A stretch of 40,057 nucleotides of DNA from an uncultured Marvinbryantia sp. GTDB lineage: Bacteria; Bacillota; Clostridia; Lachnospirales; Lachnospiraceae. The notes beneath the pieces were generated by a model. That model was given only the letters and a program-made list of their open reading frames with translations, ran no database searches and was not told where the DNA came from. The stretch covers positions 1 through 40,057 of the forward strand of contig NZ_CAJKOX010000039.1 in NCBI RefSeq assembly GCF_905201705.1. Direction: 5' to 3'. The first letter of the stretch is position 1. Each line of letters opens with the position of its first letter. The translations under genes and the position numbers were made by a program. Positions 1 through 8,754 of this stretch are shown here, in pieces.

Positions 1-690
1 ATATGTTCCATATACTGGTGCAGGATTTGCGTATAAAATACCATGTGTTTCTGTAATAATGTACTTTATTCCAAATTCTTTTAAATATTTATCTGCTTCT
101 GGAACATAACCACACTCTGGAAGCCATATTCCATTAGGCTTTCTTCCAAAATATTTTTCATATGTTTGTACTCCTATTGCAATTTGTGCTTTAACAGTTT
201 TTTCATTAACATATAAAATTGGAAAATATCCATGAGTTGCTCCACATGTAATAATTTCTAAAACTCCAATATCTTGAAAATGTTTAAATCCTTTAATTAA
301 ATTGCAATTGTAAATATCTTTAAAAACATGTAGATCACTAGAATATTTATCTACATAGTATTTGGCTAAATTATTTAATCTATCATCATATTTTGTTCTT
401 TCTACTTCCTTTTTAGCAAGCTCTATATGTGTGTTTAAATATTTTATATATCTTTCTTGAAGCATTTTATTATCAAGCATATTAAGAAGAGGTGGAGTAA
501 GTGACATTGTAATTCTAAAATCAACCTTTTCCTCTTCTAATTTTTTAAAATTTGTAAGTAATGGTATGTATGTTTCTGACATAGCTTCATATAGCCATTG
601 TTCTTCCATATAATCTTCGCTTTCTGGATGATGAACAAAAGGTAAATGTGCATGTAATACAAAGCTAACGTATCCTTTTTCTTTTGACAT
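1..690 (-). CDS. Glycoside hydrolase family 57 protein (1,4-alpha-glucan branching enzyme type), 3' end cut by window
   Basis: The frame reads without a stop for 230 codons from the ATG at 690 to the window edge, so the C-terminus is missing. GAGGAG lies just upstream of the ATG. The N-terminus SFVLHAHLPFVHHPE is the first conserved GH57 region, and WLPECGY near residue 195 is the GH57 motif that carries the catalytic nucleophile Glu. Members of this subgroup (DUF1957-like) build alpha-1,6 branches in glycogen-like glucans in the cytoplasm, and no signal peptide is seen. It starts 14 bases after the DUF4912 gene and is clearly in its operon; DUF4912 proteins commonly neighbour GH57 enzymes. 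Base composition is far more AT-rich than the rest of the window. Amylase-type GH57 activity cannot be excluded without the C-terminus. Confidence 0.88.
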   Translation of the reverse strand, partial: MSKEKGYVSFVLHAHLPFVHHPESEDYMEEQWLYEAMSETYIPLLTNFKKLEEEKVDFRITMSLTPPLLNMLDNKMLQERYIKYLNTHIELAKKEVERTKYDDRLNNLAKYYVDKYSSDLHVFKDIYNCNLIKGFKHFQDIGVLEIITCGATHGYFPILYVNEKTVKAQIAIGVQTYEKYFGRKPNGIWLPECGYVPEADKYLKEFGIKYIITETHGILYANPAPVYGTY

Positions 691-704
691 GTTATATTCT
701 CCTC

Positions 705-1622
705 TTATTTAAAACTTGAACTAGTATGTGAAGATGGCAAGTTAAAATTAATTTCATCTCCTTCAAGCTCATTATTAAGTAATTCTTTAAAATATTTGTA
801 AAAGTCTTTTGACTTAGCAAAATCTTTAAAAAACGTAATACTTGTAATAGGCTTTTCTACTAATTCTTGAGTTTTAACATTTTTAAATAATACATTATTG
901 GAAATATTCTCAAGTAAAATATGATTATTTGGCATATCCAAATTATTAGAAGTTGTAACATAATAGTAATTTGGATTTTCTTTATGTCTCCTTCCCAATT
1001 CTACTTGATACTCACAATTAGCATCATTTACATGAAGATACCAACTATTAGCGAAGTCATTTATTTGTATTTCGTATGAATAATTCATAGTTTTGTTTAT
1101 AATAAGAAGTACCGGAATTGTATTATTAAAAAAGTTTTCTCCATATTGAGATATAAAATTATTTCTATCTGTGTCTGAAATATCCCAATAAACAAATAAA
1201 ATATTTGGTGTTTGCGCCAAAATTTTTACAACAGTTTGATTATATCTATAAGGTAAATCATAATATTCAACAATATTAACTTTTTCTGTTATTTCGTTTT
1301 CTTCATTTTCTTGTGGTTCTTCTACTTCGATAATGTCTTTTGCAAATACAGTTAATATAAGTCTATTTTTTTCATTTTCATAGCTATTATATGATCTGAA
1401 TTGCCCTTTTACTAATAAATTCTTTCCTTCTTGTAGAGTTTCTTCTTTTATTAATCTTTCTGATACAGTGATTGGAATTATATCACTATTTCCACTTAAA
1501 CGTGGTATTTCTAAATTAAAAACATAAAATCTTTCACCATAAATTTCATGACTAAATTTTTTTTCTCCTGTAACTTTTCCAACTAATGTTAAGTAGTTGT
1601 TTTCTAAATAATTTGTATTCAA
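705..1622 (-). CDS. OB-fold/DUF4912 two-domain protein
   Basis: The 305-residue protein starts at a TTG codon, chosen because AGGAGG lies 8 bases upstream (1631-1636). Residues 1 to about 95 resemble the OB-fold of single-stranded DNA-binding or PriB-like proteins (LTLVGKVTGEKKF, then LLVKGQFRSY). An acidic Glu/Asn linker of about 15 residues follows. Residues from about 115 match DUF4912: LPYRYNQTVVKILAQTPNILFVYWDIS is followed by a beta-rich region with WYLHV and YQVELGRR. DUF4912 has no settled function but is often encoded next to GH57 glucan enzymes, as here (14-base gap). The pairing of an OB-fold with DUF4912 is unusual; the OB part might bind glucan, RNA or protein instead of DNA. Codon use is strongly AT-biased. 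Confidence 0.75.
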   Translation of the reverse strand: MNTNYLENNYLTLVGKVTGEKKFSHEIYGERFYVFNLEIPRLSGNSDIIPITVSERLIKEETLQEGKNLLVKGQFRSYNSYENEKNRLILTVFAKDIIEVEEPQENEENEITEKVNIVEYYDLPYRYNQTVVKILAQTPNILFVYWDISDTDRNNFISQYGENFFNNTIPVLLIINKTMNYSYEIQINDFANSWYLHVNDANCEYQVELGRRHKENPNYYYVTTSNNLDMPNNHILLENISNNVLFKNVKTQELVEKPITSITFFKDFAKSKDFYKYFKELLNNELEGDEINFNLPSSHTSSSFK

Positions 1623-1694
1623 CTTAAACTCCTCCTATATTTTATATTTATCAATTGTACTTTTTTCCTTACGCTCTCATTAATTACATTTTCT

Positions 1695-1723
1695 ATTATA
1701 CACCATTTTTTTGGTTTTGTCTA
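1695..1723 (-). promoter_or_regulatory. Sigma-A-type promoter of the DUF4912-GH57 operon
   Basis: On the minus strand TAGACA (1718-1723) and TATAAT (1695-1700) are separated by 17 bases. Transcription would start near 1688, about 65 bases before the TTG start. The AT-rich operon therefore brings its own promoter, which places any foreign-DNA or assembly junction above 1723. Confidence 0.7.
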
Positions 1724-1736
1724 CATAAAAAGTTAA

Positions 1737-1810
1737 TTTTTTTTGATTTTTTTTTAATTTTTTTTGATTTTTTGATCTTTAATTTTTTTAATCTTTTTAT
1801 TCTTTGTGTT
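1737..1810. repeat. Poly-T low-complexity tract at a composition break
   Basis: Runs of 6-9 T are broken by GA, AA or GATC in an imperfect tandem pattern (T-run, GAT, T-run, AAT). Very AT-rich DNA lies to the left and about 50% GC DNA to the right. No gene is seen in 1640-1876 apart from the promoter and the terminator. Such tracts are typical places for assemblers to join unrelated contigs. Confidence 0.6.
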
Positions 1811-1841
1811 AGCATTATCATACTATCGCCATTAATACATC

Positions 1842-1871
1842 AAAATGCCGGTGTCCTGTTTCCGGCATTTT
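1842..1871 (-). terminator. Hairpin terminator after the rRNA methyltransferase gene
   Basis: AAAATGCCGG (1842-1851) and CCGGCATTTT (1862-1871) form a perfect 10-bp stem with a 10-base loop, 5 bases after the stop codon at 1877. On the minus strand the stem ends in TTTT, as expected for an intrinsic terminator; its symmetry would also allow it to work on the other strand. Confidence 0.8.
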
Positions 1872-1876
1872 CAGCG

Positions 1877-3421
1877 TCAATATTTCATCCTCCAGCCGGG
1901 ATGATATTTATTTTTCAGCGTACCGTTCGCCAGTTTCCCCCAGCCCAGTGGATAACCGTTCACGCAGACAAGCTGCCAGCCCTTTCCTTTTGCTTCCGCA
2001 AGGTCGTCCACTTCTATCGTTTCGCCCTTCAAATATTTTACCACACGTTCATCGCCGCAGCTTAAATCGATCGCAGCGGCGTATTCTTCCTTTTTCAGCG
2101 CCATTGCAAAGGACTGGCTCGGCTCGAAGCGGTCTTTTTTCACCTCTCCAAGATAAAGCCCGTTGCGCAGAAAAACAAGACCCCGGTTTTCTTTTGTCTC
2201 TTTTGGCACATAATACGCCTGCCCCTTGCGGATTTCCAAACGTGATATATCCATCGGCATGGAAACGTCCCGCAGAAATTCCTGCAATATTTCCATCTCC
2301 GCTTTTGATGCAGCCGCTTTTCCCTGCAGTCCGCCCGGCACAGATTTCCGGTATTCCGCACGTCTTTCGCTATTTAAACAGATGGTCCGGTCCTCTATCC
2401 GTTTCGCCGCCCCGTCCTGGCCGCCATCCAAAGCGTCCGTCGGCTTCTTTTTACGCAGCAGCGCCAGAAAATGCCCCTCGCCGGGCATCTTGTGCGGAAA
2501 GATACGCACACATTTTCTCAAATCCGTATATTTTTCGTCCCGCTTGCCGGATGCTGCCGATCTTTCCCCTTTGCCCGCTCTGGCAGCCTCCATCCAATCC
2601 TCTTCTGCCACAGTCGGTATGCCCGATGAAAAGCCCTCATACTGCGGGATCTCCAGCAGCTCCATATCGTCCTGCGTATCCAGAAGATAAGCGATGACCT
2701 GCTCGTTTTCCTCCGGCGAAAATGTGCAGGTGGAATACAAAAGCTGTCCGCCCGGCGCAAGCATCTGCGCGGCGCGGGTAATGATTTCTTTCTGCTGCTT
2801 TGCGCACGCAAAAGGCTTCCGGGCGTCCCACGCCCTAGCCGCAGCAGGATCCTTGCGGAACATACCTTCCCCGGAGCAGGGGGCATCCACGAGAATCTTA
2901 TCAAAAAATTCCGGAAACTGCTCCGCCAGCTTCGCGGGGACCTCATTTGTCACAAAAGCATTGGGAATGCCGAATACCTCGATATTTTTCAAAAGCGCCT
3001 TTGCACGGGAAGCACTGATGTCGTTCGCTGCCAGAAGTCCTTCGCCGCGAAGCCGCGCTCCAAGCTCCGTTGCCTTTCCGCCCGGCGCCGCACAGAGATC
3101 CAGCACCCGGTCGCCCGGCCTGACTGGCAGGATCGAAGCCGGAGTCATTGCACTCGGCTCCTGCAGATAATATAACCCCGCATAGTAAAACGGATGTCTC
3201 GCCGGAGCGTCCTGCTCCTCATAAAAATAACCGTTCTCCACCCAGGGAATTTTTTTCAAATGAAACGGCACAAGCCGCTCAAACTCCTCCGTAGATATTT
3301 TGGCCGTATTTACACGCAGCCCGAACTGGCGCGGCTGTTCGTATGAGGCAAGAAATGCCTCATACTGTTTGCCGAGCAGCTTTTTCATTTTCTCCAGAAA
3401 TTCCTGTGGTAACTTCGCCAT
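1877..3421 (-). CDS. rsmF: RsmF/NOL1-NOP2-Sun family rRNA (cytosine-C5)-methyltransferase
   Basis: The 514-residue protein would transfer a methyl group from SAM to C5 of a cytosine in rRNA. The Rossmann motif LDLCAAPGGKATELG lies near residues 108-121. The two catalytic cysteines of the family are visible: Cys182 in DAPCSGEGMFRKD, which releases the product, and Cys232 in STCTFSPEENE, the nucleophile. The long C-terminal part (from about 370) is the RsmF-type extension with a PUA-like tail ending in the family-typical GWGKLANGTLKNKYHPGWR. AGGAG precedes the ATG. It starts 31 bases after the FtsX-like gene and is probably transcribed with it. The exact target base (16S C1407 in Escherichia coli RsmF) is inferred from the family only. 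Confidence 0.9.
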   Translation of the reverse strand: MAKLPQEFLEKMKKLLGKQYEAFLASYEQPRQFGLRVNTAKISTEEFERLVPFHLKKIPWVENGYFYEEQDAPARHPFYYAGLYYLQEPSAMTPASILPVRPGDRVLDLCAAPGGKATELGARLRGEGLLAANDISASRAKALLKNIEVFGIPNAFVTNEVPAKLAEQFPEFFDKILVDAPCSGEGMFRKDPAAARAWDARKPFACAKQQKEIITRAAQMLAPGGQLLYSTCTFSPEENEQVIAYLLDTQDDMELLEIPQYEGFSSGIPTVAEEDWMEAARAGKGERSAASGKRDEKYTDLRKCVRIFPHKMPGEGHFLALLRKKKPTDALDGGQDGAAKRIEDRTICLNSERRAEYRKSVPGGLQGKAAASKAEMEILQEFLRDVSMPMDISRLEIRKGQAYYVPKETKENRGLVFLRNGLYLGEVKKDRFEPSQSFAMALKKEEYAAAIDLSCGDERVVKYLKGETIEVDDLAEAKGKGWQLVCVNGYPLGWGKLANGTLKNKYHPGWRMKY

Positions 3422-3452
3422 ATAATCTCCTGTCCGGATTCAGGTGTTGCTC

Positions 3453-6400
3453 CTACTCCACACTCTTCAGACTTTCCACCATATCAATTTTCTTTAGCTT
3501 AAAATGCATTACAAAGTTCACGAAAATCGAGAACACCGCCGTAAATGCCGCCGCGATCAGGAAGCTCGGCAGGTTGATGTTGCGCCCGAACATACAGTAA
3601 TCCACTTCAACGGTGACGATGACAAAGCGGTGCAGCACGATTCCAAGCGCGACGCCCACGAAGACGCCGATGATGGTCAGCAGGATATTTTCGCGGTACA
3701 CATAGGCATCCACCTCGCCGTCATAGAAACCGAGCACCTTGATGGTGGCAAGCTCTCGCTTGCGTTCGTTGATGTTAATATTGTTCAGATTGTACAGCAC
3801 TACAAACGCCAGCAGTCCCGCCGAGGTGATCAGTACGATAATTACCGAATCAAGCGCCGACAGCATATAGTCAAGCTGATCCATCATCGTCTGCGTGTAG
3901 CTGATGCTCAGCGCCGCCTTATACGTCATAAAGTCCTCGCCGATCTCCATGATATTCTCGATATTTCCTTCTTTTGCACGGTAGAGGATCTGGTCATACT
4001 GCGGCTCTTCCCCGTAGCACTGCTCATACAGTGCCGGTGTGAGGTAAATATAATGGTGCAGATAGTTCTCTGTGATCGCCGCCACCGGCACCTCCACCGT
4101 CCCGTAATCCTCATTTTCAATCGCAACCGTGTCGCCCGGCTTCAGATCCATCTCCTTCGCGATCTTTTCTGTAATGATCGCGCCCTCGTCCGTCAGCTCA
4201 TATTCCTCACCGGAGGTGCGGTCACGGAAGTTCACAAACTCACGGAAGCTTTCCAGATTCTCCGGCACCATCAGATACAGATCCCAGCGCTTCTTGCCGA
4301 TCTGCACGATATCCTTGCGCATCATTGCCTTCGTGTAATCCTCCACCCGCGCATCCTGCATAACCGCCGTCTCAAGCGCCTCCTGCTCTTCCTGCGGTTC
4401 GTCCGTATCCAGGATCACCATACCATCGTAAACCTGCAGCTCCTTAAACTGCAGTGTGGCAATATCCATGATCGAATCGCGCAGACCAAACCCCACGATC
4501 ATCAGCGCCATACAGCCGCCAATGCCGAAAATCGTCATAAGGAAGCGCTTCTTGTAGCGGAAAAGATTACGCACGGTAGACTTCCAGGAAAAGCTGAGAT
4601 GCTTCCACAAAAACGGGATACGCTCCAGCAGCACGCGCTTTCCTTCCTTCGGTGCAGGCGGGCGCATCAGCACCGCCGGAGCATCCGCAAGCGCCCGATA
4701 GCAGGACGCGAAGGTTGCGAACAGCGTGGAAAACAGCGCCGCACCTGTCGCGATCAGCGCATATTTCATATTATAAGGAAGCACCACGTTCGGCATATGA
4801 TGATACATGATCTTATATGCCATCACAATGACATACGGCAGGAATTTTTCGCCAAGCAATACGCCGAGCACGCTGCCCACGAGCGTTGCGATCAGCGCAT
4901 AGCCGAGATACTTGGACGCAATCGCCATTTTTCCATAACCGAGCGCCTTTAAGGTACCGATCTGCGTGCGTTCCTCCTCGACCATGCGCGTCATGGTCGT
5001 CAGACTGATGAGCGCCGCCACCAGGAAAAACAGCACCGGGAACACCTGCCCGATATTGCGCATACGATCCGCATTTTCGCCGTATCCGATGTTGTCCGGC
5101 AGATCACTGCGGTCGCTGATGGTCCACTCCGGCATCTCAATATCGGCAATATCTGCCTCCGCATCGGCTATTTTCTGCTCCGCGTCGGCGATCTCCCCCT
5201 CAAATTCCTTCTTGCCGTCCTCATACTCCTTTTTGCCGTCGGCAAGCTCTTTTTCCGCATCTTCAATTTCTTTTTCGGCGTCTGCGATTTCCTTTTTCCC
5301 GTCTTCTATCTCCTGCTTCGCATCGGCAAGCTCTTTTTCCGCGTCCGCAAGCTGCTGCTTCCCGTCGGCAAGCTGACTTTCGCCGTCCGCGAGCTGCGCC
5401 TGCGAATCGATCAGAGTCTGTTCATTTTCCGCGATCGTCTGCTTTGCGCTGGCAATCTGCGCTTTTCCGTCCGCAAGCTGTTTGCGTGCGCTTTTTAACT
5501 TCTGTTCATTCGCAGCAATTTCCTTTTCTCCGGATTCCAGCTCCGCTTTCGCTGCATTGAGCTGCGGAAGCGTCTCATCGAGCTGCTTCTTTGCCGCGTC
5601 AAGCTGTGCGCGGCTCTCCGAAAGCTGCTGTTTTCCTGCCGCAAAGCCATCCTCCGCCTGCGCAATACCGCTGTCGATCTGGGAAATGCCCGCCTTTACC
5701 TGTTCCAGGTTGCCGGTCTGCGTAGTGATCTCCGCCTGCAGAGCCGCAATGCCGTCCTTTAACTGTGACAGACCCGCATCCGCCTGCGCAATGCCATCCT
5801 TTAACTGCGAAAGCCCCGCATCCGCCTGTGCAATGCCGCCCGCAAGCGGCTCCACACCTGCCTGACACTGCGCAAGCATTTCCTGCGCTGCCGCAAGCTC
5901 TCCCGGTATTGCGTTCAGGCGGTTCTGTGCATCGGAAAGGCTGCTCTGCGCTCCCGCCAGCTCTGCATTCGCGCTATCCAGCTCGCCCTTTGCATTTGCG
6001 CGCTCCGCGTTTTTGCCGTCAAGAGTGCTCTGCACTCCCGCCAACTCTGTCTCCCACGCCTTGATTTTCTCCGTATCCGGCGTCTCCTGCGCTTTTTCCG
6101 CCGCGATCTGCGCGTTTAACGAATCGATCTGGCTGTTCAGGGTGGAAATCTCCCCATCCAGTGAGCTGACTTTTGCATTCAGCTCGCTGACCTTTACATT
6201 ACAGCTCTCGATCTGACTGTTCAGCGATCCAATGCTATCCTGCAGTCCGCTCTGCTCCGCCTGAAGCCCCGCCTCCGCCTGCTGCAGCGACGTAATCTGT
6301 CCATTCAGCTCATCAAGCTGCGCCTGCAGACTGTCCCGCTGCGCCTGTGCTTCCGCCTGCTGCGTCCCGAGAGAATCGCGCTGCGCCTGCGCCTCAGATT

Positions 6401-7808
6401 GCTGCGTCTGCAATTCTGTCAGCTTCGCGTCCATCTGCGGCAGCGCCGCTTCCAGCGCGGTCTGATTCTCGGCAAGCTCCGCCCTCTGTGCCTCCAGCTC
6501 CTGCTTCTGCGCCGGCCATGCCGCCTCCTGTGCCTCCAGCTCGGAGAGTCCCTGCGCATACTGCTGCTCACCGCTTTCATACTCCTGCTTTCCAGCCTCG
6601 TATTGTGCAAGCCCGGCTTCGTACTCCTCCCTGCCGGAAGCGAGCTGCGTCTTTGCATCTGCAAGCTGCTGTTCGCCGGACGTAATCTCCTTCATCGCAG
6701 ATTTATACTGTTTATTAAAGGAAGCTTCCTGAGAAGCAAGCTCCTGTTTTCCGCTTTCAAGCTGCGACCATCCGTCGGCAAGCTGTGCCTTTGCATCCGC
6801 AAGCTCCTGTTCCTTTTCCGCAAGCGTCGCCCTGCTGTCTGAAAGCTCCTTTTCGCCGTCCGCAATCTCTTTCTCGCCGTCCGCAAGTTCCTTTTTTGCT
6901 TCCTCCAGTTCCTTCTTGCCGTCGGCAAGCTCTTTTTCCCCGTCCGCGATCTCGCTCTCCGCCTCGGCAAGCTCGCTCTCGCCCTCTTTTCTTCCGTCCT
7001 CTAATTCCTTTTTAGCGTCCGCAAGCGCTTCCTCTGCCTCGTCCATTACTTCCTGATAACGGATTTCGCAGCGCGCTCCCTCAATTTCCTCAACACGGTC
7101 CATCACCTTCGCGATCAGCGTGTCGTAGGCGTCAGTGTACGCTGTCAAATCACGCGCGCCGCTCACCTCCAGGTAAGCCTGTGTGTAGACCTCGTAATCA
7201 AAGTCCTCCGGCAAAATGTAACCTGCGCCGGAAAGCTCTCCGTTTCCAAGCGTTGTATTTCCACGGCTGAAGGCGATATAAAGCGGACTGCTGCCTGCGC
7301 CCACAATGGTAAAGGTATCTCTTTTCAGCGGCAGCTCGTCATCCTCATCCGTCAGATAAAATGTGATGGTGTCGCCGATCTCGTATTCGGAGGAGTCCAG
7401 AAACTCCACGTCCACAAAACACTCCCCGGATTTTTCCGGAAGCCGTCCCTCCGTCGGTGTAAGCTTATTTAAGGTCGGCGTGACAGACTCCAGGCGCAGC
7501 ACCTTCTGCGTCTCCTCACCGCAGAGCACGTCCGCCAGATAGCCTGGCTCCGCCTTGGCAATGCCCTCAATTTGTGACAATGCCTCTATATCGCTATCCG
7601 TCAGTCCCAGCGTTCCGATCACCTTCAGATCCATCAGCTTGTGCTCGTCAAAATACTCATCGCCGGAGTACCGCATGTCGGGCGCTGCCGACTGGATCCC
7701 GGAATAAAACGCCACGCCAAGCGCTACAATGAGCAGGATTGAGAGAAAGCGGTTGAGACTCTTGCGGATTTCCATATAAAAATCTTTTCTCAGTGCCCTT
7801 TTCTTCAT
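3453..7808 (-). CDS. Giant FtsX-like ABC transporter permease with long extracytoplasmic coiled coil
   Basis: The 1451-residue membrane protein has one N-terminal membrane helix (about 20-40), a MacB-like external region, and a very long Ala/Glu/Lys/Gln-rich coiled coil (about 250-900). The coiled coil is made of repeats such as KELADGKKEL, EIADAEKE and LAQCQAG. An FtsX domain follows (helices from about 921, with EEERTQIGTLKALGYGKM), then a helix near 1090 and a second FtsX domain (about 1316-1433, with ERKRELATIKVLGF). Usual MacB/FtsX permeases are 400-800 residues, so the insertion is the unusual part. It follows the ABC ATPase by 27 bases and forms the transporter with it. Such mechanotransmission-type transporters often act on envelope proteins, lipids or peptides; the substrate here is unknown. 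Confidence 0.88.
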   Translation of the reverse strand: MKKRALRKDFYMEIRKSLNRFLSILLIVALGVAFYSGIQSAAPDMRYSGDEYFDEHKLMDLKVIGTLGLTDSDIEALSQIEGIAKAEPGYLADVLCGEETQKVLRLESVTPTLNKLTPTEGRLPEKSGECFVDVEFLDSSEYEIGDTITFYLTDEDDELPLKRDTFTIVGAGSSPLYIAFSRGNTTLGNGELSGAGYILPEDFDYEVYTQAYLEVSGARDLTAYTDAYDTLIAKVMDRVEEIEGARCEIRYQEVMDEAEEALADAKKELEDGRKEGESELAEAESEIADGEKELADGKKELEEAKKELADGEKEIADGEKELSDSRATLAEKEQELADAKAQLADGWSQLESGKQELASQEASFNKQYKSAMKEITSGEQQLADAKTQLASGREEYEAGLAQYEAGKQEYESGEQQYAQGLSELEAQEAAWPAQKQELEAQRAELAENQTALEAALPQMDAKLTELQTQQSEAQAQRDSLGTQQAEAQAQRDSLQAQLDELNGQITSLQQAEAGLQAEQSGLQDSIGSLNSQIESCNVKVSELNAKVSSLDGEISTLNSQIDSLNAQIAAEKAQETPDTEKIKAWETELAGVQSTLDGKNAERANAKGELDSANAELAGAQSSLSDAQNRLNAIPGELAAAQEMLAQCQAGVEPLAGGIAQADAGLSQLKDGIAQADAGLSQLKDGIAALQAEITTQTGNLEQVKAGISQIDSGIAQAEDGFAAGKQQLSESRAQLDAAKKQLDETLPQLNAAKAELESGEKEIAANEQKLKSARKQLADGKAQIASAKQTIAENEQTLIDSQAQLADGESQLADGKQQLADAEKELADAKQEIEDGKKEIADAEKEIEDAEKELADGKKEYEDGKKEFEGEIADAEQKIADAEADIADIEMPEWTISDRSDLPDNIGYGENADRMRNIGQVFPVLFFLVAALISLTTMTRMVEEERTQIGTLKALGYGKMAIASKYLGYALIATLVGSVLGVLLGEKFLPYVIVMAYKIMYHHMPNVVLPYNMKYALIATGAALFSTLFATFASCYRALADAPAVLMRPPAPKEGKRVLLERIPFLWKHLSFSWKSTVRNLFRYKKRFLMTIFGIGGCMALMIVGFGLRDSIMDIATLQFKELQVYDGMVILDTDEPQEEQEALETAVMQDARVEDYTKAMMRKDIVQIGKKRWDLYLMVPENLESFREFVNFRDRTSGEEYELTDEGAIITEKIAKEMDLKPGDTVAIENEDYGTVEVPVAAITENYLHHYIYLTPALYEQCYGEEPQYDQILYRAKEGNIENIMEIGEDFMTYKAALSISYTQTMMDQLDYMLSALDSVIIVLITSAGLLAFVVLYNLNNININERKRELATIKVLGFYDGEVDAYVYRENILLTIIGVFVGVALGIVLHRFVIVTVEVDYCMFGRNINLPSFLIAAAFTAVFSIFVNFVMHFKLKKIDMVESLKSVE
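5746..5829. repeat. 42-bp tandem duplication inside the coiled-coil coding region
   Basis: Two 42-bp units start at 5746 and 5788, each with GCAATGCC...TCCTTTAACTG, and a third partial unit starts at 5830. On the minus strand they encode the 14-residue repeat GIAQADAGLSQLKD twice. This shows that the coiled coil has grown by in-frame tandem duplication. Confidence 0.8.
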
Positions 7809-7835
7809 AAAATCTTCCGTCCTGCCGTCCTTATC

Positions 7836-8540
7836 CTACCACTCAATATCCGCCACAGACATCGGGGTTTCATTCATCTTCATCTGTGTCACTTTTCCAT
7901 TTTTAATATGTATCACGCGGTCCGCCATCGGCGCGATCGCCGAGTTGTGCGTGATGACAATGACCGTCATGCCCTTTTCCCTGCACATATCCTGCAATAA
8001 TTTCAGGATCGCCTTTCCGGTCTGGTAATCCAGAGCGCCGGTCGGCTCGTCGCAGAGCAGAAGCTTTGGATTCTTCGCCAGTGCGCGCGCGATCGACACA
8101 CGCTGCTGCTCGCCGCCGGAAAGCTGCGCCGGAAAGTTTTTCAGACGGTTTCCAAGCCCGACCTCCTCCAGCACGTCCTGCGCCTTTAAGGGATGCTTGC
8201 AGATCTGCAGTGCAAGCTCCACGTTTTCCAGCGCGGTAAGATTCGGGATCAGGTTGTAAAACTGGAACACGAAGCCGATGTCATCCCGCCTGTACCCCGT
8301 CAGCTTGCGCGGCGAGTATTTTGCAATGTCGTCGCCGTCCACCAGCACCTGTCCCTTCGTCGCGGTGTCCATACCGCCGAGAATGTTCAGAACCGTGGTT
8401 TTCCCGGCGCCGCTCGGTCCGACGATAACGACAAATTCCCCTTTGGAAATGGAAAACTCTATGCCGTCCACCGCACGGATCTCCACCTCGCCCATTTTGT
8501 AGACCTTCGATACGTTTTTTAACTGTACAAAATTCTCCAT
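7836..8540 (-). CDS. ABC transporter ATP-binding protein, LolD/MacB type
   Basis: This 234-residue ATPase powers the FtsX-like permease encoded next. Visible motifs are Walker A GPSGAGKTT, signature LSGGEQQRVSIARAL, Walker B LLLCDEPTGALD and the switch His in VIVITHN. The start MENFVQLKNVSKVY at 8540 is chosen because AAAGGA lies about 8 bases upstream and because family members begin there. The frame stays open further upstream, but that extension has no family resemblance and runs over the divergent promoter at 8705-8733. A start at 8561 (MAERNRG) is also possible. Confidence 0.9.
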   Translation of the reverse strand: MENFVQLKNVSKVYKMGEVEIRAVDGIEFSISKGEFVVIVGPSGAGKTTVLNILGGMDTATKGQVLVDGDDIAKYSPRKLTGYRRDDIGFVFQFYNLIPNLTALENVELALQICKHPLKAQDVLEEVGLGNRLKNFPAQLSGGEQQRVSIARALAKNPKLLLCDEPTGALDYQTGKAILKLLQDMCREKGMTVIVITHNSAIAPMADRVIHIKNGKVTQMKMNETPMSVADIEW

Positions 8541-8704
8541 GCCCCGGTTCCTTTCCGCCATTTCAGTTCTTCCATCATTTTCCCGACGCCTGCCGACTGA
8601 CAGAATCACCGGAATATCTGAAAATATCTTATCATACTTTTGTACTAATTTCTCTAAAAAATTGATGAATTTTAAATTGTTCGACGTCTTTTCTTTAGAA
8701 AATA

Positions 8705-8733
8705 ATGACAGTCCCGCAAATTGGGTATATAAT
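8705..8733 (+). promoter_or_regulatory. Sigma-A-type promoter of the YbaK/EbsC gene
   Basis: ATGACA (8705-8710) and TATAAT (8728-8733) have a 17-base spacer. The transcript would start near 8740 with a very short leader that carries AGGAGG at 8742-8747, 7 bases before the ATG. Confidence 0.75.
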
Positions 8734-8754
8734 AAAAAGCCAGGAGGAATCATT

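Noticed and set aside
705..1000. Replication-type single-stranded DNA-binding protein
   Set aside because: The OB-like part is only the first third, the acidic SSB tail is absent, and the rest is DUF4912 in an operon with GH57.
3504..4952. 482-codon plus-strand open frame opposite the FtsX-like gene
   Set aside because: Its His/Arg-rich product mirrors the codon bias of the real permease gene; no ribosome site or family resemblance.
5160..7050. Repeated GCAAGCTC/TTTTTCC-type blocks that look like a CRISPR or satellite array
   Set aside because: Spacing is irregular and follows heptads of the coiled coil (ADGEKEL-like repeats) in one long open frame, so this is coding repetition, not CRISPR.
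8539..8754. Longer N-terminus for the YbaK/EbsC gene and for the divergent ABC ATPase
   Set aside because: Both extensions cross the shared intergenic region, which holds a good promoter and AGGAGG before 8755; neither extension resembles its family.
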